A stretch of 64,000 bases of DNA. Source: Eutreptiella sp. 'Long Island Sound 2002' (lineage: Eukaryota > Euglenozoa > Euglenophyceae > Eutreptiales > Eutreptiaceae). The stretch covers positions 16,175,612 to 16,239,611 of the forward strand of contig OZ038392.1 of assembly GCA_964036045.1 (NCBI GenBank). The letters run 5' to 3'. Numbering within the stretch: the stretch's first letter is position 1; the number at the start of each line of letters is the position of its first letter. Both the position numbers and the translations under genes were made by a program. Under the pieces are notes generated by a model. It saw only the letters and a program-made list of their open reading frames with translations, did no database searches and was not told the origin of the DNA. Shown here one piece after another: positions 47,746-58,043 of the stretch.

Positions 47746-50414
47746 TCATGGTTGCTGGAGAAAAGAAGATGAGTTGGAGACGGAGGGTGGTGCTGTGGGT
47801 ACAGGAGAGGGTGTATGGGCGGAGTTTATGTCGGGCATTTGGAATTCGCTGAGTGCATTCGTGGCGGCAGCAAGATTAGCCTCGTTGAGAAAGGGATCCG
47901 GGAGGGGAGCGAGGCGAACTTGTTCCAGGCGATCCGCAAGGGACATGTTGACATCTTTGGATGTGTTTCCCGACGAGAAGTACACTGGTCCAGGCAGTGT
48001 AGCGCCGTATGAGGCAACAGCGGACTGTGTGGCTTGGTATTTAACCATGACCAGTCCCGATTGCTGAAAAATTTGGTGGTCTTCAACCGGTCCGAAAGCA
48101 GCGGCTGACAGCAGCACATTACGTGTGTCCAGCGTAGGGGGGAACCGCACAATGGAGAAAGGGGGTTCCACCTCTCTGGCGAAGTCTTTCGCAAAAATTC
48201 GGGCGTTAGTGTGCGTGGACACACACATCATGTCGCCCAGATTTTCTATTTCTTGCACTGCAGGCTGTTCGAGCATTGGGTCATGCACCATACCGAAAAC
48301 GTCATACTTGTGGAGGAGAACAAGGAAGGCGAATTTGCGGAAAATTGGGGGGTTCATTTCAATGGCAGTGCGGACTTCATCCGAGGGGAACTTGCGTTTG
48401 CGCGCCGCACCTTTTTGAAAACGGGGCTGGTGTGTAATGATGATGGAGGACTCCTTGACGGAGCGATCAAGGAGTCCTATGGATACACCCATGTCCATGA
48501 GGGCGGGCTGTTCGTCATAAAAATTGCCCAAGACATCAAATGGGACGAAAAAATCAAGAAGGCGATAGCCATCAGGGGCGGAGTTGACAATTACGGGCCA
48601 AAATGATTTAGTTATCCTAGGTATGGTGAGCTCCTTTAGTACTGTGGACGTGTCGTCGGGGTTGAGTCCATTGAGCATCAGCATCAGCGGCAAGGAGCCG
48701 GAGATGTGCCATTTCACCTCAACCCCGTCAACTTCCCGCGTGATGTCGATGGGGACGTCTAAACGTACTTGAAAAAGAGAGGCTTGTGGAGTGTGTACTT
48801 GCGGGGGAATGGGCTGTGTAGAGTCGATATTTCTTGGGAAGTACCCGATGGTTTGAGGGACATGACCCTTTGGTAGGGGGACGGAAGTGAGCTGAAAGAT
48901 AATGAGCGGTTGGTCCGAAGGGCTGGGAGAGGTGTGGATGTCGTGGGAGTCCGGGGCGCGGGTTCCCATGTGGATGACTTGGCATACGACGGACAACCAT
49001 AGAAAACCCAACGAGGGAACAAGGTCAATTCTCCTATCTAGGACGGTGGCGAGTTCAACATCGGCCACATTGCTACGTGCCTGATACGCAAGCCAAAAAG
49101 TGGTTGGTTTGTCCTGTTTCTTAGCCGCCCGCAACGTTGCCACTATTTGTTTAACAATGGTGCGATGGGAAAAAAACGGGGGTTCATCTTGAAAGGGCGC
49201 AAAGTTTGGGAGGATGGCAAAGGAAACGAGGCCAATGAGGTTTGGCCACTCAAAATTGGTCATGTCCGAAATTGAAAAACTCCGTAGGAATCCTGAATAG
49301 GGAAGCCCGTCTCCAAATAGGACTATTTGTGGTGCGGGCATCAAGGCTGACAAGAGGTCGGTGGGTGGAAGAGGCGAGGTATCATGGTAGACCGTAGGCG
49401 AAGACGAGAGCACATCTATTTTTGAGAAACGGTTTTGGCCTTTGACCGGGATTTTGCCGCCTTGAACGTCCTTGGTGAGGTCGCGAGGCTCGGGGAAACC
49501 GGTTGGCAAGGCTCCGTTTGGCCGAAAATTGCGTTGTGCAAGCGCCCGAATTGGATTTCTTTCTAAAGCCATTTGTTGGGTGGGGAGAGGGTCTACCGAC
49601 GCTTGCATCTCCATGTCATCTTGTGCACCGGGTTCCGATGGGTGTGGCAATCTTTGAGGGGTGATGGGTGTCTTGTTGGGGGAAGGAGAGGTAAAGGCAT
49701 GCCTTATGTCGGGAAAGTCAACGATGGACACATCATCATCGTCTCCCAAGTTGGAACCCCGTCCATGGTGAGCCTTGGAAGAAGGAACAATGGAGGAGGC
49801 ACGAGTTGAAGGAAGAGACGGTGCATTGCTCATAGTAGACCCCTCTTCACTCCTCTCCGGTGGTTCCTTTCTCTCGGCCGCTTTTTTTTCTTTGGCTTTT
49901 TTTTGTTCTTCCATTTTTTTTGTGTCCGCTTCGTTTTCTTCCGCCTTTTTTTTTCCATCTTCTTTTTCTTCATTGTTTTTTTCTTCCGCTTCTTTTTCTC
50001 CGCTTCATTTCCTTCCGTATTGCTCTCCAAAGTGTTGCTTGGCACTACACTTGGTGAGGAAGAGCTACGGGATGGGGACAAGGCGGGTTGGCCGACTCGG
50101 TTGGCGCGAGGAGAAGGGGCAACAAATATCTCATCGGTTAATTTTTTTTGAGTTCCATCATGTTTATATTGACCACTAGGGTCACTTTGAGTTGATTGAG
50201 GAGGGAAAGGAAGAGGAATGGACGAGATAGAAGCCGTGGATGCGGAGTCCACATCAATTTGGACGGAGATACGACTGGGATCAAGCTTGCCAAGTATGGT
50301 GTTATGAGGGTCAGGAGCCTTAATACTAGATCCATGAGTCTTTTTTTTCAATCTGCCACTTGACCTGGACGTGGCATCAGAAGAAGGTCGGGATTTGGGT
50401 TGAGTTGGAGCCAT
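47746..50414 (-). pseudogene. LINE ORF1 protein with RRM-like domain, one frameshift
   Basis: A frame starting at ATG 50,414 runs through a basic, serine-rich N-terminus into a lysine-rich tract (stop at 49,830). An overlapping frame, open from about 50,010, continues in a K/E/A-rich, coiled-coil-like tract and then 700 residues to TGA at 47,746. The two fit one ORF1 of about 890 codons broken by a single-base slip in an A-run. Residues about 572-640 of the 722-residue part read as an RRM: S-I-V-R-F-P-P, then N-V-L-L-S-A-A-A-F-G-P-V-E-D, then G-L-V-M-V-K-Y and Q-S-A-V-A-S-Y-G. ORF1 proteins of LINEs bind element RNA and form the RNP. I see no CCHC knuckle. The middle (about 200-570) is unassigned. 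Being next to ORF2 on the same strand supports the call. Confidence 0.75.
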
Positions 50415-50622
50415 CAGTACCAAGAAATCACGTAAGTAGCACGGAAGAAAATAAGGAACACGGCGATAAGCGACTGATGCGTCAGAATATCGGGAATTCT
50501 TTAAAAAGACGTAAAGTGGACAGAAAAAGGGAAAGTCCAGTCGAAATGAGATAGACGGCACTGTCTGTGGTCTGATCTCGTCAGTCAAGCGCCCGGAGTC
50601 ACACGCGCGCACGTCGCATGAT

Positions 50623-50845
50623 TTTTTTTCCCGAATGTTCTTAACCACATCAACTTGTTCTGGGGCTGACGTCCCCCAAAGGAACACCTGATGAGAGTAT
50701 GTACACTACATGGAGCATAGAATACATCACGGAGGCGGCTCGCCTAGGAGAGGGAAAGTGTTGGCACTGATGGTGTGGTTTTTTTTGTTTTTTTCGCTCG
50801 TAACTGCATCAACTTGTCCATGGGTTGACGTCCCCATTTTTGACC
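50623..50845 (-). repeat. Diverged direct repeats upstream of LINE ORF1
   Basis: Two related blocks lie about 160 bp apart: a T-run, then after ~25 bp CATCAACTTGT, a G-run and TGACGTCCCC (50,623-50,680 and 50,779-50,836 on the plus strand). LINE 5' regions often carry tandem promoter monomers, and TGACGTC is also a CRE/ATF-like palindrome core. This could be such a region, but the number of copies is only two. Confidence 0.5.
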
Positions 50846-52276
50846 GTGGAAGTGGAGGAGGAAATGTGGTTTCTGCTTATACGGGATGTAGAGTACAAAA
50901 GGGAAAGAGAAGGATGACATGAAAGGGTTGCGGGTATGGGACAAGTCGCCCCAAGTCAGGGCAGTGCGTGTGTACGAAGTTTGTGTGGTGCATTGAGTGT
51001 GGTTTGCTTGTGTGTGTGTGTGGTGAAGTGTGTTAAGTGTTTGTGTATGTCAAGAGTCAAAGGAGTGTGGACCCGAAGTACAGAAGGAGTGGACGAAGTG
51101 GTGGTCGAAGGTAGATAAGTGAACTGGACAAGCTGTAGGCACAGAGTCTCTGCACCAAAGGGCCATTACTGCCATGCCTCCGCATTGCGTTTTGCAAAAG
51201 CCCTGCTTTCACCCCTGGGGGAAAAGAACACTGGCAGATGCAAGCAGAGCCCACTGGCAGACGCAAGCAGAGCAGAGACAGTAGTATCAGCATAATCAGA
51301 TCAAAAGTCTTCACAGTCTGCAAAAGAAGATCAAGGGACTGATACATCCAGCACTAGTGGCTGCCGAAAAAAAGAAGATGGGAGCGGAATTAATTAGCTG
51401 ACCCGTGAGGCTTGCCGGGCGTGCCAGTGGGGGCACTGGATGTCAACACGTGAAAGGCCAATGAGTCGGCGCCAAGCAGCATTACAGCCGCACTGTGGGT
51501 ACGAACACACGCCCCGCGGTGTTCACTCAATCTCGGCGCCGAGAGGGTCCGGATGTAGCCAATCCAGGTCTTGTGTTACCGTTGAGGCCGACAGCGTAGT
51601 ACTATACGGCCCAGACAGTACATGAAGTGGAGCTTCTGGCTCTGATGTACTATCTTAGTCCCAGAACTTTCCATGGGATGTCGGGGGTAGAACAAGTGTC
51701 CTCCAAGGCGGGGCTGGAACTTTGCAGACTAGGTAGATCGTATGCAGAGACAGACTGATCACTAGGCGGCTATTCTGGGGGGTCATCGGACACGGGTAGG
51801 TAGGAGGGCCGCCTGGTTGCGATTGGACAATTCGTGGTTCGGCGGCCGCAAGTGATCTGCAAAAGGGCGTCCCTTTGGTTTTGCGGTGGCCACGTGGGTG
51901 TTTTCTCGTGCCCACCCGTCGAGATCTTCCCGGGTGTGGCGCGGCGTTGCCTTTCTTGGGCAATTACACTGGAGCGGCTGCCTCTGTGCGATGCGGCTTG
52001 CGTACAAGGGTGTAACCCGGAGGAGCAGAGTTGAATGTCTGGGAAGTCTCGGCCGGGAACTCTTGGCGGTCATCTAAGTCGGGTGCTGCGAGGTCAGCAA
52101 GCGCTTGGAACGGGTTGGTCGTAGAGAAGGGCGAGATACATGTCGGGCCATCTGTGCTAAATGCACGAGAAGATCCTGGAGAGGCGCGGCTACTGCGGCG
52201 TCGAAGGGCCGGTGACTCGGGCGGTCTTGGTGAACTTTCCACTATCAGAGGAGGGCAGATTGTGATCCCCTGTAGC
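50846..52276. other. No supported gene; simple and short tandem repeats
   Basis: Contains a GT-rich stretch (50,965-51,055), a 23-bp tandem duplication CACTGGCAGAYGCAAGCAGAG (about 51,229-51,275) and a small perfect inverted repeat CCAGTGGGGGCACTGG (51,424-51,439). Scattered short ORFs on both strands show no known domain. It may include the LINE 5' end and unrelated older DNA. Confidence 0.5.
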
Positions 52277-52496
52277 TGTGACGGCTGATGCTCAGCAGGG
52301 GGCTGCCCGCAGCCAGATCGTGATCCTGTAGCTTAGGATGCGTCGCGCGCGTGCAGAAATAAAGGATTTTACGCTCTTGAAAAGTGCTGTTTTATATTGA
52401 AATTTCTGTTTGTATTTCAGGGTATTTAACCATGGCCTGGACATGAAGGATTTTGACAATTTCAGACGTACAGACGTTCAGACGTAGAGACCTGTG
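52277..52496 (+). repeat. 220-bp LTR-like direct repeat, left copy
   Basis: Exactly 220 bp from TGTGACGG to ...AGACCTGTG, matching 55,266-55,485 with about seven substitutions and no gaps. It contains an AATAAA signal (GAAATAAAGG) in its first half, TATATTG and TATTTAA boxes, and a short tandem of CAGACGT near the end (ACGTACAGACGTTCAGACG). Length, gapless similarity and the promoter/poly(A)-like signals suggest an LTR. It starts with TG but does not end in CA. No clear target-site duplication was found. Confidence 0.65.
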
Positions 52497-52619
52497 ACGG
52501 ATTTGGATTTGTGCCATTGCTTCGTTGTGCGGTAGATCTGCAAATTGTTCACCAAGACTCCAGATCAGTACCTGGTAGGGTATACAAATTTGTCAACCTT
52601 GTGAAGGGCAATAGCGGAG

Positions 52620-53060
52620 ATGGCAGCTGAGAGGATGGCCATTCCGGTTGAACAGAGTTCACGAAAGGATATTTCAAAAATTAAGGTCCGACGCTTACGG
52701 AAGCTGGGTTCTGAGAATACAGGTGTGTTGTCTCAAGTTAACGAGGAGTTGCTGCGCCGGGAACAAATGAAAATGAGTCGCTACAATGAAAAACAACTAA
52801 GGAACATTCGCCGTGTTGAGGTTTTTAACACCTGGGAGACCAACAAGGCACGTTCGGCCAGCGCAGAATTACGATCACGTGGTCAATGGGTTGACGACCC
52901 ACTTGAGAATTTTGAAGAAGAGTGCGTTGTGGCTGTCAGTGCGCTAATGTGTGCTGTAATTCGTTTGTTTTGCCGTCGAGACATGCTCAACAGAACACGC
53001 TGCGGACGGAGATCAATAGCGGCTAAGGAGCGTCGACGTGGACGGGTCTCCTCCTCTTGA
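52620..53060 (+). CDS. Hypothetical basic protein, 146 aa, between the LTR-like repeats
   Basis: ATG at 52,620 to TGA at 53,058. The product is rich in Arg/Lys and charged helices: a stretch of about residues 18-75 (R-R-L-R-K-L, E-E-L-L-R-R-E-Q-M-K) looks helical or coiled-coil, followed by a W-x2-N-K motif, an acidic patch and a short hydrophobic Cys-containing segment (V-S-A-L-M-C-A-V-I-R-L-F-C) that could be a weak membrane helix. I recognise no family. It begins 123 bp after the left LTR-like repeat, the place of gag in an LTR element, so it may be the product of a non-autonomous element or a gag relic. It may also be a chance ORF. Confidence 0.4.
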   Translation: MAAERMAIPVEQSSRKDISKIKVRRLRKLGSENTGVLSQVNEELLRREQMKMSRYNEKQLRNIRRVEVFNTWETNKARSASAELRSRGQWVDDPLENFEEECVVAVSALMCAVIRLFCRRDMLNRTRCGRRSIAAKERRRGRVSSS

Positions 53061-55265
53061 CGCTGGCGGCGTTATGTTGCATGCAGCAGGTGACAGTTGC
53101 GGCAGAGTGCTGCACGTCAATGGAGGCCAACTTCAAAGTCAGCACCGTCAACGACAGCGATGCGACAAAATCAAGGCTAACATGAGCGCTAACCAGGGCG
53201 CTGAGGCTTTGTTTTAAAGATTTTCAGTGTGTGTTTGCGTGTGTTCGTGCGCACTTAAACAGTGGAGAGCCACAGTCGTGGCAGTTTCCCACGGTATAAC
53301 CTTTATTCAGAGTCGGCTTCTCACTGCCTGTCAGATTCGCTACCACAGTCACTTATGGGACCATCTTAGCGCTCATTCGGGGGTTCTTGTGTGTGTTTGT
53401 GCGCGCATGCTTCGCAACAGTGCTCTAGAGGCACTGCTTTCAAGGTTCAACCTGGTTTCGGACTCAGCTCATTCTCTCTTCCGTGTCAGATCCTCCGCGT
53501 CAGTCAGTTGTGGGATACTCGTAGCGCTGAAAAGCACTGAGCCACGCGCGCCTACCCTGAGCCTTGTGCTTCGGCAGTAAGGCGCTTGGTGCGGTCGGCT
53601 TTTCTTTGGGTTTTTTTTCCGTGTTTCAGGTTTTTGGGGCTGAATCTAGCTCAAATGAGCTTGATGGGGAAAACGGGTCTGACACCAAGCGCCTTCGGCG
53701 CTCAAAAAGCACTGTTTTTGTGCTCAGTGGCTCACACTGATGTGCAGCCTTGCTTCAGTTTTTTGAATCTCAGGCCTCGGGCCCAGTTTTACGCTCGCCT
53801 GATTTTGAGCGTTTTGCTCGTGAGATGTCAACCAAACTTAGGCTTGTTTTGTTGACAAGAGGAATATTTTTCAAAAAACTTCTGAACGTGTTTCAGAGTC
53901 ACCGTGGGGCTCTTGTTTGGTTTTAACTCTTTGCTCCTGTTTGGGGGCTGGGGCATGTCCGTGCATCTGCCGGTGCTCCACTTCCACAATTCATCTATGG
54001 GTAAATTTATCGTATTTTTGTACCCGCCCCTCTCACTGTCCCATTTTGGGACTGCAGAGACTCTGCCACTGCAGAGTCATACCCATTGCAGAGCCACTGC
54101 TCCTGCAGTGACTCTCAGTCCCTACCACTAGGGGCGAGAGAGCCCCAGTGGTCACATACACTCTAGGCCAGAGTGTATGGGAAAATTCTGCTTTGTTTTG
54201 TTTTTTCACAAGAGAATTTTGGGGTGCAGTTTTTGCCTGCGGGTAGCACCCCACAGTGGGAGGGGGGAGTGGTCTCAGCACTATATGTGCTGCAGATCCG
54301 TGTACAGTGCTGCGTGGATTTTGTTCTGGGGACGCTCAGGAATTTCCTTATGTAGGTGTGTGCACACTCTTGTGCGCATATTCATTGCATTATATATGCA
54401 TTCAGTTTCCTTTACCCTGACCCGCTGATTTTCTCAACCCTTATCCATTTTTTTGTCCTTCCTGCTCTGTTTTCAGGTACACTCAAATGAAGTCAATTCA
54501 GATTTCAGGAACCAAACTGTTTTTGGACGCCAAGTGAGCAAAATCTGTTTTCATTCGTCGGTTTTGCCCCCCCCCCCCCCCCCCCACATGTCAGGACTCA
54601 TGCTTTGGTGCTCTGCCATCTTTCATTATTGCAGAGCCGGAGTACTGACGATCCATCATGAAACTCAGAAGTAGTTTAAGTCAATGAAGCAAATATAGCA
54701 GCGATCTGTACATTAGTTGAAGGGTTTTCAGCACGGTGGGTCAGTTCAGAACAGACTCACAGATTTTTTGTGTGCTGCTTGCCCTGTTTGTGCTGCTTGT
54801 GTGTTTGCTGATTTTTTTTTCAAACTTCTGAGCAGGGTTTTTTTTGGTGCAGAAAATTTGTTTTAGACCAGATGGCATGGGCAATACGTAGAATCAAGTA
54901 GAACTGTTTTGGATTTCAGTTTTTCGAAAAGTGCCCCCCTGAGTTTTAGGCCAGGAGTTTAGAGCAGGATTTTGCTTAGGCGATTTTCTGTTTGAAAACT
55001 TTTAGTGCTTTGTCAGGAACTTTTTCCCATAGTCAGCTGGGGTTTTAGATGGCAGTGACCCCCCCACTCAGGATAGTGTGTAGGATACCCGAAAGAAAGT
55101 AGACGGACCTTAGTTCAGGACTTCAGGTCTTGGGGTTAGGACAGTGTATCATATCTCAGTCCATTTCAGCAAATTTGTTCTGTACATACGTGGCTGTGCA
55201 TACCCCTGGGTGTGTGTCAGCCCTTGCAGGTGGCCTGGTGGCTGCGGCAAGGGCTTGGCAGGGGG
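53061..55265 (+). other. 2.2 kb non-coding internal region, ends in a purine tract
   Basis: No supported ORF. Two blocks starting GTGTGTTTGTGCG (about 53,225-53,370 and 53,390-53,545) look like diverged tandem copies sharing TGTCAGAT...TAGCGCT. A C19 run lies at 54,567-54,585. Adjacent hairpins lie at 54,125-54,179. Just before the right LTR-like repeat is GGCAAGGGCTTGGCAGGGGG (55,246-55,265), a plausible polypurine tract that would prime plus-strand synthesis of an LTR element. That supports reading 52,277-55,485 as one non-autonomous element. Confidence 0.45.
54125..54179 (+). other. Two adjacent hairpins
   Basis: First hairpin 54,125-54,151: CCACT-A-GGGGC, loop GAGAGA, GCCCC-AGTGG, ten pairs with one bulged A. 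Second, three bases later, 54,155-54,179: CATACACTCT, loop AGGCC, AGAGTGTATG, ten perfect pairs. Upstream (54,048-54,118) is a cluster of CTGCAG/CAGAG/CACTGC words that can pair with one another. Function unknown; a structured RNA within the LTR-flanked region is possible. Confidence 0.7.
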
Positions 55266-55485
55266 TGTGACGGGTGATGCCCAGCAGGAGGCTGCCCGCA
55301 GCCAGATCGCGATCCTGTAGCTTAGGATGCGTCGCGCGCGTGCAGAAATAAAGGATTTTAGTCTCTTGAAAAGTGCTGTTTTATATTGAAATTTCTGTTT
55401 GTATTTCAGGGTATTTAACCATGGTCTGGACATGAAGGATTTTGACAATTTCAGACGTACAGACGTTCAGACGTAGAGACCTGTG
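55266..55485 (+). repeat. 220-bp LTR-like direct repeat, right copy
   Basis: About 97% identical to the repeat at 52,277-52,496 (around seven substitutions by eye, no gaps). It has a purine tract immediately upstream, as a 3' LTR should, but it is also followed 356 bp later by a decayed Ty3-type gag, as a 5' LTR would be. Either it is shared by two elements or the left copy is a separate relic. Confidence 0.65.
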
Positions 55486-55841
55486 TTATGGCTTCGAACA
55501 GCAGCAGCGCAGCGAGCGCGCAAGTCGCAAGTCGCAGTCGCAATCGCACAGCAGTCTGTGAAGAATAAAGAAGCATCGAATGCCAACTGTGTGAATGAGC
55601 GCTGTAAGACACTTCGATCTCTGAACAGGGTTTTTGTCTTGGAGATTGTGTTATGTATTGGTGCCGCGTCTAAAAATCCTGCGAGGTTTGTCAATTTGGG
55701 ATTTTGGATTTTGAAAAACAAAGAGGCACACGAGTACAAGTCGAGTTCCCATGAAACAAACCACAACAGCTAGGTGGCGGGGACATCAATATTCCAGATC
55801 AATTTTCGACGCCGTCAACTTGATTTGGATTTCGATCTACA
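55486..55841 (+). other. Leader between LTR-like repeat and gag relic
   Basis: Begins with a short ORF (ATG at 55,488) of about 25 codons rich in Ser/Ala/Arg, coded by CAAGTCGCAAGTCGCAGTCGCAATCGCA-like short tandems. No recognised primer-binding site directly abuts the repeat. The region is otherwise featureless. Confidence 0.4.
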
Positions 55842-57276
55842 ATGGAGCGGTCCTTCGACGATGCAGCTATGCTGCACTTCATCAGAGACAGTCTGTTTTG
55901 AAGTGATTCACCCTTGCATCACGAATTTTCGGTTTCGTTAGAAACGTTCATCGCAGAGCGCATCGCAAGTCGAGAAAGCGGGTGGTTTCCATGTCTCTCT
56001 CGTGATCTTCACAGCTGTTCGCAGAAGCTTGCAGATACTCAAGCCAAGGTCATCGAATTGGAACAACGCATCGATGCATTGCAGGCAACAGCAGCAAGTG
56101 CTACTGCAGCAACTGGTCAGCGAGTCGACACTTTGCAGTCCTCGACGGAAAATGCAACTCAAGCTGCTGCATACGAACTTGGACGAGCTTGTACGAGCTT
56201 CGCGTCCACGACCTCCGAATATCTTCCAGTTTCCGCAACCACACCTACAGCTACATCCACAACCACCGTGTCCTCTGAATCCACCGCTGTATGCACCGGC
56301 AAGCAGTTGTCCTCAGCCTCCACAACAACCACTTCCACAACCACCTGTCTTCGAACCACATCCAGCACATCAGGTCGCAGTCGAGCGTGCTCCTACGCAA
56401 GAGATTATGGGACGCCGTGTCGAGCGCTTGAATACACTGGTCAAGAAGTTCTCTGGGAGACCTGGATCTGGAGCGTTTCGAACATGGAAGGAGGATTTGT
56501 TACGAGCCTTCACCCTGTCGGACATCACCTCACCCGTCGATCAGGTGACAACCATATCATTCCTCCTCGATGGTGATGCTGCCGAGTATTATCATAGCTT
56601 GACTAAGGCTGTACAGGATGACTGGTTCGAGCTCATGCGTGTGTTAGGCCAACGTTTCGATTGCATATCCCATGAGCCAGTGTATTTGTCGAGAATGTTG
56701 AGCTTGAAAGAGAGCGAGTTCTCTCGACATGCGGACTACGTGCGAGAATTTCGCACTTGCGTTATCAAGTCGAAGGTTAACACCAGTGACCTCCAGATGG
56801 GTTACCTCGTCAACTCTCTATTTGTTGAAGGTTTGTCGAATGACGCTGTTCGTCGGCAGTAGATCGTTGAAGTCCGTTCGAGATGGCGTTCTAATAGGCC
56901 ATTCGGTTTTGATACCTTGGTAGAGACCATCGCGGAAGCCTATATTGCGGCTGGGTATCAGCTGGAAGAGGTACAGAACGCATCGAGAACGACATCAGAT
57001 CACACTCTGGGTCCTGCAGTGTCAAGACCCATGCCTATGATGGTCCCACCTACTTCAACTTCCACGTTCCCATCCAGCCCCATGCCAACGCCGCACGTCA
57101 ACCCCAAGCCGACTCCAGCTGCAGCGCCCACGGCTTCGACCGTGCCAGAGCCGATGAACCTCGATGCAATTGCCAAGCTCCGAGAAGAGCTACATGCCTA
57201 CATTGGCGAACGTCGTAATGAACGGTTCGGACGCCAAGATGGTGGAAGTAAGAAAAAGTGCTTTTCCATTGCTTAA
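55842..57276 (+). pseudogene. Decayed Ty3/gypsy-type gag
   Basis: From ATG 55,842 the frame meets TGA at about 55,899. The same frame then gives a coiled-coil segment (V-I-E-L-E-Q-R-I-D-A-L-Q) to about 56,180, after which the sense shifts to another frame. That frame is proline-rich, then carries a retrotransposon Gag domain (about 56,440-56,860): F-S-G-R-P-G-S-G-A-F-R-T-W, F-L-L-D-G-D-A-A-E-Y-Y, W-F-E-L-M-R-V-L-G-Q-R-F. A TAG at 56,860 interrupts it, but the same frame continues (V-E-T-I-A-E-A-Y) through a P/T-rich stretch to K-K-K-C-F and TAA at 57,274. The CCHC knuckle expected after K-K-K-C is lost, so the element is truncated there. At least one stop, one frameshift and one amber codon make it dead. 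It differs clearly in sequence from the gag at 58,143. Confidence 0.75.
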
Positions 57277-57519
57277 GGACATACTCTAGTTGTATTAGAG
57301 ATGCACTGAGCATCCATGCATTTTTATCTTAGTATTGGTCCAGCCAAAAGTGGTGAGAACACATTTTGACCTATGGAACCAAACACCCAATCAGGATATG
57401 GAGTGGACCCCTTAATCCCCTTTCAATCAGAAGTAAAACATCTTTTCCTGAGTTGACTGAGCACTGACATACCTAAGGTAGAGCCTATGAATTTATCTAT
57501 GTTTTTCCATGAATACTTA

Positions 57520-57600
57520 TCTGCCCTAGTGGTATGCACCATAGGGGGTTAGGCACCTCTTTCTGAGAGGTCCTGGGTTCAATTCCTGGTCAGCCTAACT
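57520..57600 (+). tRNA. tRNA-Arg(UCU)-like SINE head
   Basis: A seven-base loop TTTCTGA closed by ACCTC/GAGGT would present anticodon UCU (57,562-57,564). A T arm CTGGG/TTCAATT/CCTGG follows and contains a near-perfect B box GGTTCAATTCC (57,576-57,586). An A-box-like CTAGTGGTATG lies at about 57,525. The variable region is one base, the D arm is too long and the acceptor stem does not pair. It is tRNA-derived, not a working tRNA; a SINE 5' end is most likely. Confidence 0.4.
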
Positions 57601-58043
57601 AAGTAGGAAGATCCCATGTGACATGGCAGTGACCTCATCGCCACATACCATGCCACCTCAGCACATATGGGACCCAAAACAAAGAGTGCACATCTCCTAA
57701 GATGGCACTATGGAGAGAGAGTGATCCTGAGGCAGTTTTCTAACTCTTTTCCCAAAACATTTCAGCTATCTCTGTGAATATGCATTCATTTGTATCCTGA
57801 GTTGCAGTTTCTGTGAATATCTAATCATCTTTCACTGTTTACACTGCAGCCCTTCATGCTTTGATCCTGAATTACCTTCTCCTTGCATACTATTGGCTTG
57901 GGCTATCCTGGATTGAGTTGGCTTTACTGTATTTCAACAAACAAAAGCTTTTCATCATCCAAAACCAGCAGCAGGACACCCTACAGCAACAACAAGCAGC
58001 AGGAGAAGCAAAAACACAGTGCTGAAAACACTATAAACTTTTC

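Larger units (their letters stand above)
42546..50690 (-). mobile_element. Near-full-length ~8-kb LINE (RNase H-bearing, I-like)
   Basis: Read on the minus strand: an upstream region, ORF1 with a lysine-rich tract and RRM-like fold, a 296-bp gap, ORF2 with APE endonuclease, RT, RNase H and zinc motif, a ~770-bp 3' region, then a poly(A) tail seen here as two T-runs at 42,546-42,573. RNase H after RT is a feature of the I group of LINEs. The 5' boundary and any target-site duplication could not be fixed by eye; 50,690 is an approximate limit. The element has one in-frame stop and two frameshifts, so it is either recently dead or the breaks are sequence errors in homopolymers. Confidence 0.85.

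Noticed and set aside
53222-55265. Dinoflagellate spliced leader or host exon between the LTR-like repeats
   Set aside because: I looked for the spliced-leader wording (CCGTAGCCATTTTGGCTCAAG-like) by eye and found only CCCATTTTGGGA, which does not extend. Short ORFs there have no domains.
44921-56862. Nuclear reassignment of TAG to a sense codon, since LINE ORF2, the gag relic and the satellite insert each contain one in-frame TAG
   Set aside because: The intact gag-pol of about 1,950 codons and the ORF1 frame contain no TAG. The gag relic also has a TGA and a frameshift, so ordinary decay is enough.
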